From NCBI RefSeq assembly GCF_003667275.1, contig NZ_RCNV01000009.1, forward strand, positions 62,001 through 126,000: 64,000 bases of DNA, given 5' to 3'. Below are positions 18,291 to 28,134 of the stretch, piece after piece; the first letter of the stretch is position 1; each line of letters begins with the position of its first letter. The position numbers were made by a program, and so were the translations under genes. Source of the stretch: Mesonia aquimarina. GTDB taxonomy: Bacteria > Bacteroidota > Bacteroidia > Flavobacteriales > Flavobacteriaceae. The notes beneath the pieces are model-generated. The model had not been told where the DNA came from. It did not search any database and saw only the letters and a program-made list of their open reading frames with translations.

Positions 18291-19184
18291 TTATTGATAT
18301 TTCTCTCGAAAATTCATTGGACTCATACCGATGTTTGAGGTAAACAATTTAATAAAACTGTTGTATTCGTCATAACCTAAACGATAAGTGATTTCTTTAA
18401 TGCTTAAGTCCGTAAATTTCAATAAGCGTTTGGCTTCTATTAAAACACGATCTATAATCATGCGCTTGGGTGAAGGCTTATTGGTAATTGTACAAGCTGA
18501 AGCTAAACTTCGTGAAGAAGTATTTAATTGCTCGGCATAAAAAGACACCCCCTTTTCTGTGGTATAATTTATAGCTATTAAATTCTGAAATTTCTTAACC
18601 AAAGAATATTCCTTACTATTAGACCGTATTTGATCAGAATTTTGATCACGCTGCACGTTCCATTCAGCAAACAATAACATTCGCTCTACTGTATTATGTG
18701 CTAATTGATAAAGTAGTTGACTAAAATCTTTGTAGTTTATTCCTTTAAAAAAACTTAAAAACCGAACCAAAATTTCTTTATACGGATCTTCTAGGTAAAG
18801 CTTAACAATACCTTCTTCGCTATTAAACAACCTACTTTGTTGTAAAAGTTCGATATCTAATTGCGTTCTCGCATAAAATCCTTCCGTAAAGTCGATGATG
18901 TAAGCATCAAAATGATCATAATTTTTTAATTTAAAGACTTGATTCTTTCCTATAAAAAGACAATGGTCTTTTGTTAAGGAAATAGAATTCATATCCAATT
19001 CTACAGAAACACTACCGCTACATACCCAAATCATTCTATAAAATGTAGTACGGTAAACTTTTGTGATTCTCTCTATATCTTTTTCGTATTCCACTTTACT
19101 TACACGAATTCCATAGGGGTACGTATTATTATCAAATCTAATGTCGTGTATGGGGTTGTTTTGGTTCTCAGTCAAGCAACTCAT
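18291..19184 (-). CDS. AraC-family transcriptional regulator
   Basis: The protein has 297 residues from the ATG at 19184 (a TTG codon lies one codon upstream). The N-terminal half (about 20-170) is a cupin-like sensor domain. The C-terminal 95 residues form the AraC double helix-turn-helix: the first around SFYAEQLNTSSRSLASA, the second around IKEITYRLGYDEYNSFIKLF, ending GMSPMNFREKYQ. It lies directly upstream of and in the same direction as the fimbria-like operon, with its own terminator. The shared ATCGATTAA motif suggests that it controls both itself and the pilin promoter. Confidence 0.88.
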   Translation of the reverse strand: MSCLTENQNNPIHDIRFDNNTYPYGIRVSKVEYEKDIERITKVYRTTFYRMIWVCSGSVSVELDMNSISLTKDHCLFIGKNQVFKLKNYDHFDAYIIDFTEGFYARTQLDIELLQQSRLFNSEEGIVKLYLEDPYKEILVRFLSFFKGINYKDFSQLLYQLAHNTVERMLLFAEWNVQRDQNSDQIRSNSKEYSLVKKFQNLIAINYTTEKGVSFYAEQLNTSSRSLASACTITNKPSPKRMIIDRVLIEAKRLLKFTDLSIKEITYRLGYDEYNSFIKLFTSNIGMSPMNFREKYQ

Positions 19185-19204
19185 CAATTTAAATTTTGTT
19201 AAAA

Positions 19205-19215
19205 ATATCGATTAA
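19205..19215. promoter_or_regulatory. ATATCGATTAA motif upstream of the AraC-type gene
   Basis: This copy matches the paired motif at the pilin promoter in 10 of 11 positions. It lies 21 bases upstream of the AraC-type ATG and is a candidate autoregulatory site. Confidence 0.35.
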
Positions 19216-19494
19216 GATACATCCAAAAAACAGATTTTTAATATGTTATATATTATTATTATCTTTTTTCGTTTAAACACTTAAATATACGATAAAACAG
19301 CTTTTAAGGTTTTACAACTCATAAAAGATATGCTAATATAATATTAGATAATGTAAAGCCAAATCATTATTAATTAATAAATTATGAATTATACCAGAAA
19401 TTAGAGTTTAAATTAAACCAATAAAAAATAGTTTTTTTAAAGTACTTAAATATACTATTTTTAGTCAAAAATAATTTTAGTGCTACCTGCGTCT
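19216..19494. other. AT-rich intergenic region, nothing recognised
   Basis: About 280 bases of very AT-rich sequence between two divergent genes. No open reading frame, terminator or clear TAnnTTTG box was found. It must carry the promoter of the aminotransferase gene. Confidence 0.5.
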
Positions 19495-20640
19495 ATGAAT
19501 ATTGTTCCTTTTAATATTCCTCATACTTCTTCTAATGATTTATTTTATTTAGCAGATCTAATTCATTCTAAAAAGTTTTCAGGAAATGGAAAGTATACCC
19601 AAAAATGCCAAACTTTTTTTGAAGAAAAATATAATTTTAAAAAAAGCTTTTTAACTACTTCTTGCACTGCTGCTTTAGAAATGACAGCTTTACTCTTAGA
19701 TTGTAAAGACGGAGATGAAATTATAATCCCCTCTTATACCTTTGTATCTACTGCATTAGCTTTTGTTAGAGAAGGAGCTAAAGTTATTTTTGCTGATTCT
19801 TGTTTGAACAACCCTAATTTAGATATTGAAAAGTTATCATCTCTGATTACTCCTAAGACTAAAGCAATTGTAATTGTTCATTATGCAGGAATAAGTGTAA
19901 ACATGAATGACTTACTTAAAATCACTAAAAAATTTAATCTCGTTTTAATTGAAGATGCTGCACAGGCAATCCATTCTTTTTACCAAAAAAAACCCTTAGG
20001 AAGTTTCGGGCACTTAGCCACTTTTTCCTTTCACGAAACCAAAAATATTCATGCCGGAGAAGGCGGTTTACTAGTTGTAAATGATAAAAAATATATAAAA
20101 AGAGCTGAAATATTATGGGAGAAAGGAACCAACCGAATGGCCTTTTTTAGAGGTGAAATCCCTAAATATGAATGGATAGATAAAGGCTCATCTTTTTTAC
20201 CTTCGGAAATCACAGCTGCATTTTTATACAGTCAACTTTTAGATATTGAAGATGTAACGCATAAAAGATTGGTAATATGGCAACATTACTATAATAGTTT
20301 ATTGGTACTCAAAAATAAAAATCTCATTGATTTTCTAAATGATAAAAAAATAAATGAACATAATGCTCATATATTTTTTATTTTATGTAATTCAAAAAAA
20401 GAGCGGGACAACTTAATTAGCTATTTGAAAAATAAAGGTATTCAAGCTGTTTTTCATTATCAAGCACTTCACCAAAGTAAGTTTCACCTACAAAACAATT
20501 CCTACAAACCATTACCTAATGCTGAAAAATACTCAGATCGTCTTCTGCGTTTACCTATATTTTATTCACTTTCAATAAATCAACAAAATTATATAATAAC
20601 AGAAATTTACAATTTTTTTAAATTTCCCTGCACCAACTAA
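19495..20640 (+). CDS. rffA: dTDP-4-amino-4,6-dideoxygalactose transaminase (WecE/RffA type)
   Basis: This PLP enzyme of the DegT/DnrJ/EryC1 group has 381 residues, close to E. coli WecE (376). It makes dTDP-Fuc4N-type amino sugars for surface polysaccharide. WecE-specific segments are visible: SGNGKYTQKCQTFFEE, TTSCTAALEMTALLLD, IPSYTFVSTALAF, VHYAGISVNMNDL, EDAAQAIHSFY and the PLP lysine in FSFHETKNIHAGEGG, then EKGTNRMAFFRGE. I chose the ATG at 19495 (MNIVPFNIPH); an in-frame GTG at 19480 adds five unlikely residues. It stands alone, without other sugar genes nearby. Confidence 0.88.
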   Translation: MNIVPFNIPHTSSNDLFYLADLIHSKKFSGNGKYTQKCQTFFEEKYNFKKSFLTTSCTAALEMTALLLDCKDGDEIIIPSYTFVSTALAFVREGAKVIFADSCLNNPNLDIEKLSSLITPKTKAIVIVHYAGISVNMNDLLKITKKFNLVLIEDAAQAIHSFYQKKPLGSFGHLATFSFHETKNIHAGEGGLLVVNDKKYIKRAEILWEKGTNRMAFFRGEIPKYEWIDKGSSFLPSEITAAFLYSQLLDIEDVTHKRLVIWQHYYNSLLVLKNKNLIDFLNDKKINEHNAHIFFILCNSKKERDNLISYLKNKGIQAVFHYQALHQSKFHLQNNSYKPLPNAEKYSDRLLRLPIFYSLSINQQNYIITEIYNFFKFPCTN

Positions 20641-20681
20641 TTTCCTGAGCAATTTATTTTTTACTTTGCAAGAAAAACATC

Positions 20682-22547
20682 TTGAATTACGTTTCAGTAG
20701 AACATATTGCCAAAGCATACGGAGAACGCGTGCTTTTCTCAGATCTTTCCTTCGGAATTAATGAAGGACAAAAAATCGGCTTGATCGCTAAAAACGGAAC
20801 CGGAAAAACTTCGCTTCTCAATATTTTAGCTTTAGATGATGTTCCCGATAGCGGCCAGGTAAATTACCGCAATAATCTAAAAACAGCTTTTTTAGCCCAA
20901 GATCCCAAACTAGATCCCAATTTAACGGTAGAGGAAACTATTTTTGCTTCTGAAAATGAAACCTTACGGATTATCGCTCAATATGAAAAAGCACTAAAAA
21001 ATCCGCATGATACCGAAAACTACCAAAAAGCATTCGATTTGATGGATGCAAAACAAGCTTGGGATTTTGAAACGCAATACAAGCAAATTCTTTCAAAATT
21101 AAAATTAGAACAGCTTGACCAAAAAGTGAACTTACTTTCCGGCGGACAAAAACGTAGGTTGGCGTTAGCCAATACCTTGCTCGACAAACCGGATCTGCTA
21201 ATTTTAGATGAACCCACCAACCACTTAGATTTAGAAATGATTGAGTGGTTGGAAGAATTCTTTAAAAAAGAAAACATCACGCTTTTTATGGTCACACACG
21301 ACCGCTATTTTTTAGAGCGCGTTTGTAACGAAATTATTGAGTTAGATGAAGGAAACCTCTATAGTTACAAAGGCAACTACAGTTATTACTTAGAGAAACG
21401 AGATGCCCGTATAGAAAACGAAAAAACCAATACCGAAAAAGCCAAACAACTCTATAAAAAAGAATTGGATTGGATGCGCCGCCAACCCAAAGCACGTACC
21501 ACAAAATCTAAATCTAGAATTGAAGATTTTTCTGAAATAAAAGCGCGCGCCTCTAAACGCAGAAACGAGCAAAAAGTTCAGTTGGAAATTAATATGGAGC
21601 GACTCGGAAATAAAATAGTCGAACTCCATAATATTTCGAAAGCTTATGATGATAAATTGCTGTTCAAAAGTTTCAGTTATAACTTCCAGCAAGGCGAACG
21701 TTTGGGAATTATCGGAAAAAATGGTACGGGAAAGTCTACTTTTCTAAATACCTTAATCGGAAGTCAAAAACCCGACAACGGAAAAATTGTAATTGGTGAA
21801 ACCATAAAATTCGGCTATTATACGCAAAAAGGAATCGAAGTAAAACCCGGCCAAAAAGTAATCGATGTCATTCGCGAATTTGGTGATTATATTCCGCTAA
21901 AAAAAGGAAGACAAATTTCTGCACAACAACTCTTAGAAAAGTTTTTATTCAGCAGAAAAAAACAATACGATTTTGTTGAAAAATTAAGCGGTGGGGAGCG
22001 AAAGCGCTTATACTTATGTACTGTTCTCATTCAGAATCCAAATTTTTTAATTCTCGATGAACCTACAAACGATTTAGATATAGTTACCTTAAATGTACTT
22101 GAAAATTTCTTGTTAGATTTTCCGGGTTGCTTAATTGTGGTTTCGCACGATCGTTATTTTATGGATAAAATAGTAGATCACTTATTCGTCTTTAAAGGAA
22201 AAGGGGTTATTGAAGATTTTCCCGGAAATTATTCAGATTACCGCGCTTATGAAGCCAGTGCTCCGGCTGTTTCTTCAGAAAAAAAGGAAGAAACACCGGC
22301 TAAAAAAGATTGGAAAACTTCAGATAATGAAAAAAAACTAAGTTATAACGAACAAAAAGAATACAAAAAATTAGAACGGGAAATCGCTAAACTCGAACGC
22401 GAAAAGGAAACTCTTCAGCAGGAATTTTTAAACGATTTAGCCGAGGATGAAATCAATAAAAAATCGCAAGAATTGCAATTAGTTATTGATGAAATTGATA
22501 CAAAAACTGAGCGCTGGTTTGATTTATCGGCAAAAATGGAAAGCTAA
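20682..22547 (+). CDS. ABC-F family ATPase (ribosome-associated)
   Basis: This 621-residue protein has two ATP-binding domains and no membrane segments, the ABC-F plan; such proteins act on stalled or antibiotic-bound ribosomes. Walker A is AKNGTGKTS (about residue 36) and GKNGTGKST (about 345). The signatures are LSGGQKRRL and LSGGERKRL, and the Walker B segments LLILDEPTNHLDLE and FLILDEPTNDLDI. A P-site-type linker (about 240-300) and a C-terminal coiled coil (about 545-615) resemble Uup/YdiF. The only possible start is TTG. The stop overlaps the start of the next gene by one base. Confidence 0.92.
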   Translation: MNYVSVEHIAKAYGERVLFSDLSFGINEGQKIGLIAKNGTGKTSLLNILALDDVPDSGQVNYRNNLKTAFLAQDPKLDPNLTVEETIFASENETLRIIAQYEKALKNPHDTENYQKAFDLMDAKQAWDFETQYKQILSKLKLEQLDQKVNLLSGGQKRRLALANTLLDKPDLLILDEPTNHLDLEMIEWLEEFFKKENITLFMVTHDRYFLERVCNEIIELDEGNLYSYKGNYSYYLEKRDARIENEKTNTEKAKQLYKKELDWMRRQPKARTTKSKSRIEDFSEIKARASKRRNEQKVQLEINMERLGNKIVELHNISKAYDDKLLFKSFSYNFQQGERLGIIGKNGTGKSTFLNTLIGSQKPDNGKIVIGETIKFGYYTQKGIEVKPGQKVIDVIREFGDYIPLKKGRQISAQQLLEKFLFSRKKQYDFVEKLSGGERKRLYLCTVLIQNPNFLILDEPTNDLDIVTLNVLENFLLDFPGCLIVVSHDRYFMDKIVDHLFVFKGKGVIEDFPGNYSDYRAYEASAPAVSSEKKEETPAKKDWKTSDNEKKLSYNEQKEYKKLEREIAKLEREKETLQQEFLNDLAEDEINKKSQELQLVIDEIDTKTERWFDLSAKMES

Positions 22548-23314
22548 TGCGGTGGTATCAACTAAAGTCTTACTTAAACTTTTTAATGAACGCCACCAAT
22601 CAACATGGCGTTCATTCTCCTTTTGTGTATCAATTAGTTACTGAATGTTTTTACAATCGAAAAAACCGCCCCAATTACAAAAAAATAAGTGCTTATAGAA
22701 AAGATCTTTTTCAGCAAAAAGAACAAATCTCTATTCGCCCAAATTGCAGCACTTTTTTTAAAGCAAAAACCTATAGCCTCTCAAAACTGGCAAAAATTCA
22801 TGGTACTTCTTGGAAAAGAAGTAAGTTCTTAAACCGCTTAACAGATTACTTAAACTTTAAAGACATTATTGAAATCGGCACTTTAGTCGGCATTAGAACT
22901 TCTTGTTTTGCAGCGCAAGAAAAATGCAGTATTATTACAATTGACAATTGCAGCGAAACCCAAAAAGTTGCCGAAAAAAACTTACAGAAGCACAATTTCA
23001 AAAATATCAACTTTATTAACGACGATTTTATAAACGGATTTAAAAAATGTGATCTAGAAAAAGTTGACTGTATTTATTTGAGTAATACTCGCCGACAAGA
23101 TCTTACATTACAACTTTTTGAAGAAGTCTTAAAAAAAGTGCATAACAATTCAGTTATTATCATCGAAGACATACACTGGTCTAAAGAAATAAATGCTGCT
23201 TGGGAAAAAATCAAAAAAAATAAACAAGTTAAAGTTACGGTTGATACGTTTTACTTGGGCTTGATTTTCTTTAGAAAAGAACAAGCTAAAGAGCATTTTA
23301 AAATTAGATTTTAA
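22547..23314 (+). CDS. Class I SAM-dependent methyltransferase
   Basis: This 255-residue protein carries the HGVHSPFVYQ segment typical of a flavobacterial methyltransferase family, and a Rossmann fold starting at IIEIGTLVGIRTSCFA (about 112-128, motif I) with DD after strand 4. The ATG overlaps the stop of the ABC-F gene (TAATG), so translation is coupled. The substrate is not known. It could act on rRNA or a translation factor, given the coupling, but this is a guess. Confidence 0.75.
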   Translation: MRWYQLKSYLNFLMNATNQHGVHSPFVYQLVTECFYNRKNRPNYKKISAYRKDLFQQKEQISIRPNCSTFFKAKTYSLSKLAKIHGTSWKRSKFLNRLTDYLNFKDIIEIGTLVGIRTSCFAAQEKCSIITIDNCSETQKVAEKNLQKHNFKNINFINDDFINGFKKCDLEKVDCIYLSNTRRQDLTLQLFEEVLKKVHNNSVIIIEDIHWSKEINAAWEKIKKNKQVKVTVDTFYLGLIFFRKEQAKEHFKIRF

Positions 23315-23613
23315 GCTAAAAAAGACACAAGACCGCTTCGCTATAAAAAACAAGAGTCAAGACTTAACATTGACTATCATAAAAATTCTTAATTTTATTA
23401 AAAAAAAATCGTTTATACCTAGATTTTTTTGGTTCGTTTTTTTATCAATGGAAATCACTGATTCTCGAACACTTTTAAAGTAATAAAGCGAGTGATTAAA
23501 AAATGAACAAGTTAAATATTTAATACAGGATTGTTACTTTATCATTTTTTATAACACATCGTGTAACAACGGCTTATTAAAAACGTCTTACCAATAGAAA
23601 ACTAGCTAGGCTT
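23315..23613. other. Intergenic region with a decayed repeat copy
   Basis: No gene is seen. The part near 23420-23510 (cctagatttttttgg... aacacttttaaagtaataaag) is a degenerate copy of the sequence repeated at 34750-34930 and 35270-35330. The rest is AT-rich without features. Confidence 0.45.
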
Positions 23614-24300
23614 ATGAGCAATGTAATCGATATTCAAAACATCACCAGAGATTTTCAATTAGGACAAGAAACCGTTCATGTATTAAAAGGAATAGATTTA
23701 ATTATAGAAAAAGGAGAATATGTAGCCTTTATGGGTCCCTCCGGCTCCGGAAAATCTACCTTAATGAATCTTTTAGGTTGCTTAGATACACCAACTTCGG
23801 GGACCTATATTTTAAATGACAATGATGTAAGCAAATTAACCGATGATGAATTAGCAGAAATCAGAAATAAAGAAATCGGTTTTGTTTTTCAAACCTTTAA
23901 TTTATTACCCCGCACTACTGCTTTAGATAACGTTGCTTTACCGATGATCTATGCCGGAAAATCTAAACAAGATCGGGAAGAACGCGCCAAAGAAGTATTA
24001 AAAAATGTTGGTTTAGGCGATCGGATGGATCATAAACCTAATCAGCTTTCCGGGGGGCAGCGCCAGCGTGTTGCCGTAGGTCGCGCCCTGGTTAATAAAC
24101 CTTCGATTATTTTAGCCGATGAACCTACCGGAAATTTAGATTCAAAAACTTCGGTCGAAATCATGAAGCTTTTTAATGAAATTCACGCGGCGGGAAATAC
24201 TGTAATTCTAGTTACCCACGAAGAAGAAATTGCCGAACACGCCCATAGAATAATTCGCCTACGCGACGGGATTATAGAAAGTGACGAACGGAATAAATAA
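23614..24300 (+). CDS. ABC transporter ATP-binding protein (MacB/LolD type)
   Basis: This 228-residue ATPase has Walker [10 protein letters not shown] (about residue 41), Q-loop [11 protein letters not shown], signature [15 protein letters not shown] and Walker [16 protein letters not shown]. The [19 protein letters not shown] segment and the length are those of the MacB/LolD group, which drives mechanotransmission or lipoprotein release rather than import. No permease gene is adjacent in the window, so the partner is unknown. A small membrane protein follows six bases later. Confidence 0.9.
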   Translation: MSNVIDIQNITRDFQLGQETVHVLKGIDLIIEKGEYVAFMGPSGSGKSTLMNLLGCLDTPTSGTYILNDNDVSKLTDDELAEIRNKEIGFVFQTFNLLPRTTALDNVALPMIYAGKSKQDREERAKEVLKNVGLGDRMDHKPNQLSGGQRQRVAVGRALVNKPSIILADEPTGNLDSKTSVEIMKLFNEIHAAGNTVILVTHEEEIAEHAHRIIRLRDGIIESDERNK

Positions 24301-24306
24301 TAGTTT

Positions 24307-24495
24307 ATGAATTATTTTGATAACCTCTCCCCTCTCACCCAAATCTTATTGGTATTTGGCGGGTTAGCTTTACTTTTTTTACTTGTTATAGCCAACAATA
24401 AACGGAACAAACAAAAACGTCCCGGAAGCAATACTCAAAGTTTTAAGGAACGTCTCGAAGAACGCAAGAAAGAACGAGAGGAAAAAGACATCTAA
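24307..24495 (+). CDS. Small single-pass membrane protein
   Basis: This 62-residue protein has one membrane segment (about residues 10-28, QILLVFGGLALLFLLVIA) followed by a strongly basic, helical tail rich in K, R and E (ERLEERKKEREEKD). It sits six bases after the ABC ATPase and is probably co-transcribed with it. I do not recognise a family; it may be a membrane anchor or a small regulator. Confidence 0.65.
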   Translation: MNYFDNLSPLTQILLVFGGLALLFLLVIANNKRNKQKRPGSNTQSFKERLEERKKEREEKDI

Positions 24496-24591
24496 TTAAG
24501 CTTTTCAAGCTACGACTACTGCATTTAGAGGGAAACTCATTGTTTATTAACGCTTAAGAATAGGGTATATTCTTTCCTCAAATACTGACTA

Positions 24592-25584
24592 TTATATTAA
24601 GTCACTTCTTTTAGTTAACTGACTAGGCAAATAGCCTAGTTTCTTTTTAAATGCAACCGTAAAATGCTGAGGGTTCTTATAACCTACTTCAAACGAAGCC
24701 TGAGAAATGGTATAGTCGTGTTTTAAAATTAACTGGATAGCTTTTTCAATTCGTAAAGAGGTAATATATTTAAATACAGGCATTCCATAAACCTGTTTAA
24801 AATAACTTTTAAATTTAGAGGTATTAAATCCAGCTAACATCGATAGTTTTTCTATACTTAATTCTTCTTTTAAATGGGTTTTTATATAACTTTCTATTTG
24901 TAACAAATTTTCTCTGTCTGCTTCCTTTAATTTATTAGCGGCAGATGCTGAATAATTAGATGCTAAGGTGATTATTAACAATTCTGTTAATTTCACCTCT
25001 AAATAAGATTGTTTTACAATTCCATCAAAAGAACAATTTAGTAAGTCATTTATAATATCTCTTAGTTTTCTATTTAAGACTAGACCTTTATTAAAAAACG
25101 AAAAAAACTGATTTCCCTTTTTTGCCTGTTGATAGTTTTTCATTTTTTTTATAAAAAACTCCCCAATTTTATCTTCTATAAAAAATTCAGTAAAATAAAT
25201 GTTTAAAATATGTTTCTCATCACTGAAATACGTTTGTGCAGATCCTGAAGCAGGTATATAAAATAAATTATACATGTTTTTATTTAAAACAAATTCTGTA
25301 TAAATATTTCCTTTCGATGCTATTGTCACCTGTCCGTCAATTACAAATTGAAGTAAAAAAACAGGTTGATTTTGACTGACATATAATGTATGGTTTTCTG
25401 AGTTTTTATTGTTTTGCAGAAGTACAAATAAATTGTTTAAGTGAATTTCTTTTACGGTCCCCATCACACTTTCCTTAAAACCTGAGTACTCTTTCTCTAA
25501 TAATACAGACGTCTCAAAGTCTTTATTAAATTCCTTTACCAACACTTCCTCTTTACATGCTGAACTTTCAAATCGAATTTTCAT
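24592..25584 (-). CDS. AraC-family regulator of the iron-uptake locus (PchR-like)
   Basis: This 330-residue protein has an N-terminal sensor region and a C-terminal AraC DNA-binding domain (about 230-325): LSIEKLSMLAGFNTSKFKSYFK is the first helix-turn-helix and TISQASFEVGYKNPQHFTVAFKKKLGYLPSQL the second. The N-terminal layout and the divergent location 100 bases from a TonB receptor gene resemble PchR-type regulators, which sense a siderophore and activate receptor genes. The effector is not known. Confidence 0.87.
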   Translation of the reverse strand: MKIRFESSACKEEVLVKEFNKDFETSVLLEKEYSGFKESVMGTVKEIHLNNLFVLLQNNKNSENHTLYVSQNQPVFLLQFVIDGQVTIASKGNIYTEFVLNKNMYNLFYIPASGSAQTYFSDEKHILNIYFTEFFIEDKIGEFFIKKMKNYQQAKKGNQFFSFFNKGLVLNRKLRDIINDLLNCSFDGIVKQSYLEVKLTELLIITLASNYSASAANKLKEADRENLLQIESYIKTHLKEELSIEKLSMLAGFNTSKFKSYFKQVYGMPVFKYITSLRIEKAIQLILKHDYTISQASFEVGYKNPQHFTVAFKKKLGYLPSQLTKRSDLI

Positions 25585-25644
25585 TTTTTCCTTTTACGTT
25601 ATAATTAGTTCCTTTCGCGTTATTAAGAACCAATCTAAACAAAA

Positions 25645-25652
25645 TACATTTG
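25645..25652 (+). promoter_or_regulatory. -7 box of the TonB receptor operon
   Basis: TACATTTG fully matches TAnnTTTG and lies 32 bases before the receptor start codon, in the divergent gap with the AraC-type gene. No strong -33 element was found, which would fit an activator-dependent promoter. Confidence 0.5.
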
Positions 25653-25684
25653 CAAAAATAATTATTTTTAATAAATCTAAATAA

Positions 25685-28114
25685 GTGCAGTTAAAATTAT
25701 TTATATTATTATTTTTAAGTCTTGCAAATGGATCATTTGCATATTCACAGGGTTACCAAAATACTATCTCAGGAAAAGTATTAGATCATTTGGACCAACC
25801 CATCCTTGGGGCCACTGTTTCCATTGATAATAATTTACAAGCGACACTTACAGACAAAAATGGAATATATATCCTCAAGAACATACCTAAAGGAAAACAT
25901 ATAGTTAAAATTTCCTATATGGGATATGCCACCATCTTTAAAGAAATAAAGTTTACAAAAACAAGAACTAAAAAACTTACCCTAGACATTACTTTAGAAG
26001 AAGACATAAAATCCTTAAGTCAAGTTGTTGTTCAAGGAAAAACAGAAAAAGCAAAAATAGAAACGAGCGGTTTTGCTGTAAATGTTGTAAAAACAAAAGA
26101 AGCTAGCCTCAGAAATATTCAAACTAACGAATTATTAAACACTACGGTTGGCGTAAAGATTCGACAAAATGGTGGTTTAGGTTCTAATGTGGAATATTCT
26201 CTAAATGGCTTATCCGGAAGTGCTGTTCGAATTTTTATAGACGGAATCCCTATCGCTACCTATGGTTCTTCATTTAGCCTAAACAGTATTCCGCCTTCAA
26301 TGATTAAAAATATTGAAGTATACAAAGGAGTGGTTCCCGGGTATTTAACAGATGATGCTTTAGGCGGGGCTATTAATATAGTGCTTCATAAAGGCGCAAA
26401 AAACAATTTAAATGCTTCCGTCTCTTATGGATCTTTCAATACGTTTCAAGCGAGTCTTAACGGTTTATATCGTTTTAAAAAATCAGGTTTTACCGTAAAA
26501 GCTTCTGCATTTCATAATTACTCTGATAATGATTATAAAGTTTCTGGAAGAAGTATTGTAGTTACAGGTTTAGGGGGTGTGCAAACACCTATTACAGCTA
26601 GAAGATTTAATGATGCGTATAGATCTACAGGGGGAATGGCTCAAATTGGCTTTACAAATGTAAAATGGGCAGATCAATTTTTAGTGGGGTTCACAGGATC
26701 TGATGATTATAAAGAAGTTCAACACGGAGCTTTTATGACAATTATGCCTTATAAAGGTCGGTTTTTAGAATCAGATGCTTTATTGGCAAACCTCATTTAT
26801 CAAAAGAAAGATCTTTTTACCGAAGGACTAGATATATCGGTAAATGGCACCTACGGTAAAAGAAACCGCATGGTTAACGATACCGTTGCTTGGGCATACA
26901 GTTGGAATGGAGAGAGAGCAATTGACTTTAGAGGTAATGAATACCAATACACCTGGGGCTCCCAACAAGAAGGAGGGCCAACCTTAGCTAAAATTAAAAG
27001 AAATGTAGCCTCTATTAGAACAGGTGTTTCGTATGCTATCAATAATAATCATAAATTTTTAGTTAATCATGTGTATACTGGCATTGATAGAGAAGATAGT
27101 GATGAATTAAGATCTGTATTAGAAAATACATTTGTAGGAACACGAGATTTACATAAAAATATATACGCCTTAAGTTATGAATTAACTGCTTTTAAAAATA
27201 AATTAAGAGTCAGTTTATTTGGTAAACATTATCAACAAAAAACAATCAATATTGATCCTGTTATAGGAGAAGACTCAAATGGAAATAAGGTTATCGTTGA
27301 TGAAGTGTTGAGTAGTAACAACAATTATGACGGATATGGATTTGCAAGTTCGTATGCTATTACTCCCGAAATCACTTTATTAGCTTCTGCAGAAAAAGCC
27401 ATTCGTTTACCAAACGAAACAGAAGTATTTGGTAATGATGGAGATAATGTAGTAGCCAATCCAAGTATCAAGCCTGAACAAAGCGATAACTACAATCTAG
27501 GTTTTCGGTTTGGAAGGTATACCATACAAAAACACGGCTTTACTGTTTCAACCAATATTTTCACGAGAAATATTAAAGATAAAATTGGTTTACCCATTGA
27601 AACATCGCTAAATATTGATGATGAATTAATAGTATATGTAAATCAGGGAGGAGGAACATCTAAAGGTATCGATGCTCAATTCAATTATACATACAACAAG
27701 AATTTCGGACTCAATTTTAATGTCTCTCGTTTTGAGCTGAAAATTAAAAACAATGGAATAGAAATAGAAGCACCAAACACCCCATTTTTCACAATGAATG
27801 GTAATTTACGCTATTCGTTTAAGGACTTGATTCAGAAAAATTCTCGATTAAACCTATTTTACACCATGTATTTTACCGATGAGTTTTCATACCTCCCTCC
27901 TCAGGGAAAAAACACGGTAGGAGATGAGTTTTTTAAAGTACCTCAACAATTATCGCAAGACATTGGAATTAGCTACGCATTTCCTAATAAAAAGCTTGTG
28001 GCAAGTATTGATATCAAAAACATATTCGATGAACCTATTTACGATAACTTATCTGTACAAAAACCAGGAAGAGCTTTTTACGTAAAACTTAATTATTCAA
28101 TAAATAAATTTTAA
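25685..28114 (+). CDS. TonB-dependent siderophore receptor (XusA-like)
   Basis: This 809-residue outer-membrane receptor has a signal peptide ending FAYSQ, an N-terminal carboxypeptidase-regulatory-like domain (about 28-110, with GKVLDHLDQPILGATVS), a plug (about 125-235, with VYKGVVPGYLTDDALGGAINI) and a 22-strand barrel ending in the aromatic residue F. The start is GTG. At 809 residues it is closer to siderophore or cobalamin receptors than to the SusC class (about 1000). It leads an operon with a DUF4374 lipoprotein and a PepSY reductase, as in the Bacteroides Xus xenosiderophore system. The actual ligand is not known. Confidence 0.88.
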   Translation: MQLKLFILLFLSLANGSFAYSQGYQNTISGKVLDHLDQPILGATVSIDNNLQATLTDKNGIYILKNIPKGKHIVKISYMGYATIFKEIKFTKTRTKKLTLDITLEEDIKSLSQVVVQGKTEKAKIETSGFAVNVVKTKEASLRNIQTNELLNTTVGVKIRQNGGLGSNVEYSLNGLSGSAVRIFIDGIPIATYGSSFSLNSIPPSMIKNIEVYKGVVPGYLTDDALGGAINIVLHKGAKNNLNASVSYGSFNTFQASLNGLYRFKKSGFTVKASAFHNYSDNDYKVSGRSIVVTGLGGVQTPITARRFNDAYRSTGGMAQIGFTNVKWADQFLVGFTGSDDYKEVQHGAFMTIMPYKGRFLESDALLANLIYQKKDLFTEGLDISVNGTYGKRNRMVNDTVAWAYSWNGERAIDFRGNEYQYTWGSQQEGGPTLAKIKRNVASIRTGVSYAINNNHKFLVNHVYTGIDREDSDELRSVLENTFVGTRDLHKNIYALSYELTAFKNKLRVSLFGKHYQQKTINIDPVIGEDSNGNKVIVDEVLSSNNNYDGYGFASSYAITPEITLLASAEKAIRLPNETEVFGNDGDNVVANPSIKPEQSDNYNLGFRFGRYTIQKHGFTVSTNIFTRNIKDKIGLPIETSLNIDDELIVYVNQGGGTSKGIDAQFNYTYNKNFGLNFNVSRFELKIKNNGIEIEAPNTPFFTMNGNLRYSFKDLIQKNSRLNLFYTMYFTDEFSYLPPQGKNTVGDEFFKVPQQLSQDIGISYAFPNKKLVASIDIKNIFDEPIYDNLSVQKPGRAFYVKLNYSINKF

Positions 28115-28134
28115 TCTTTTAAATACAAACTAAC

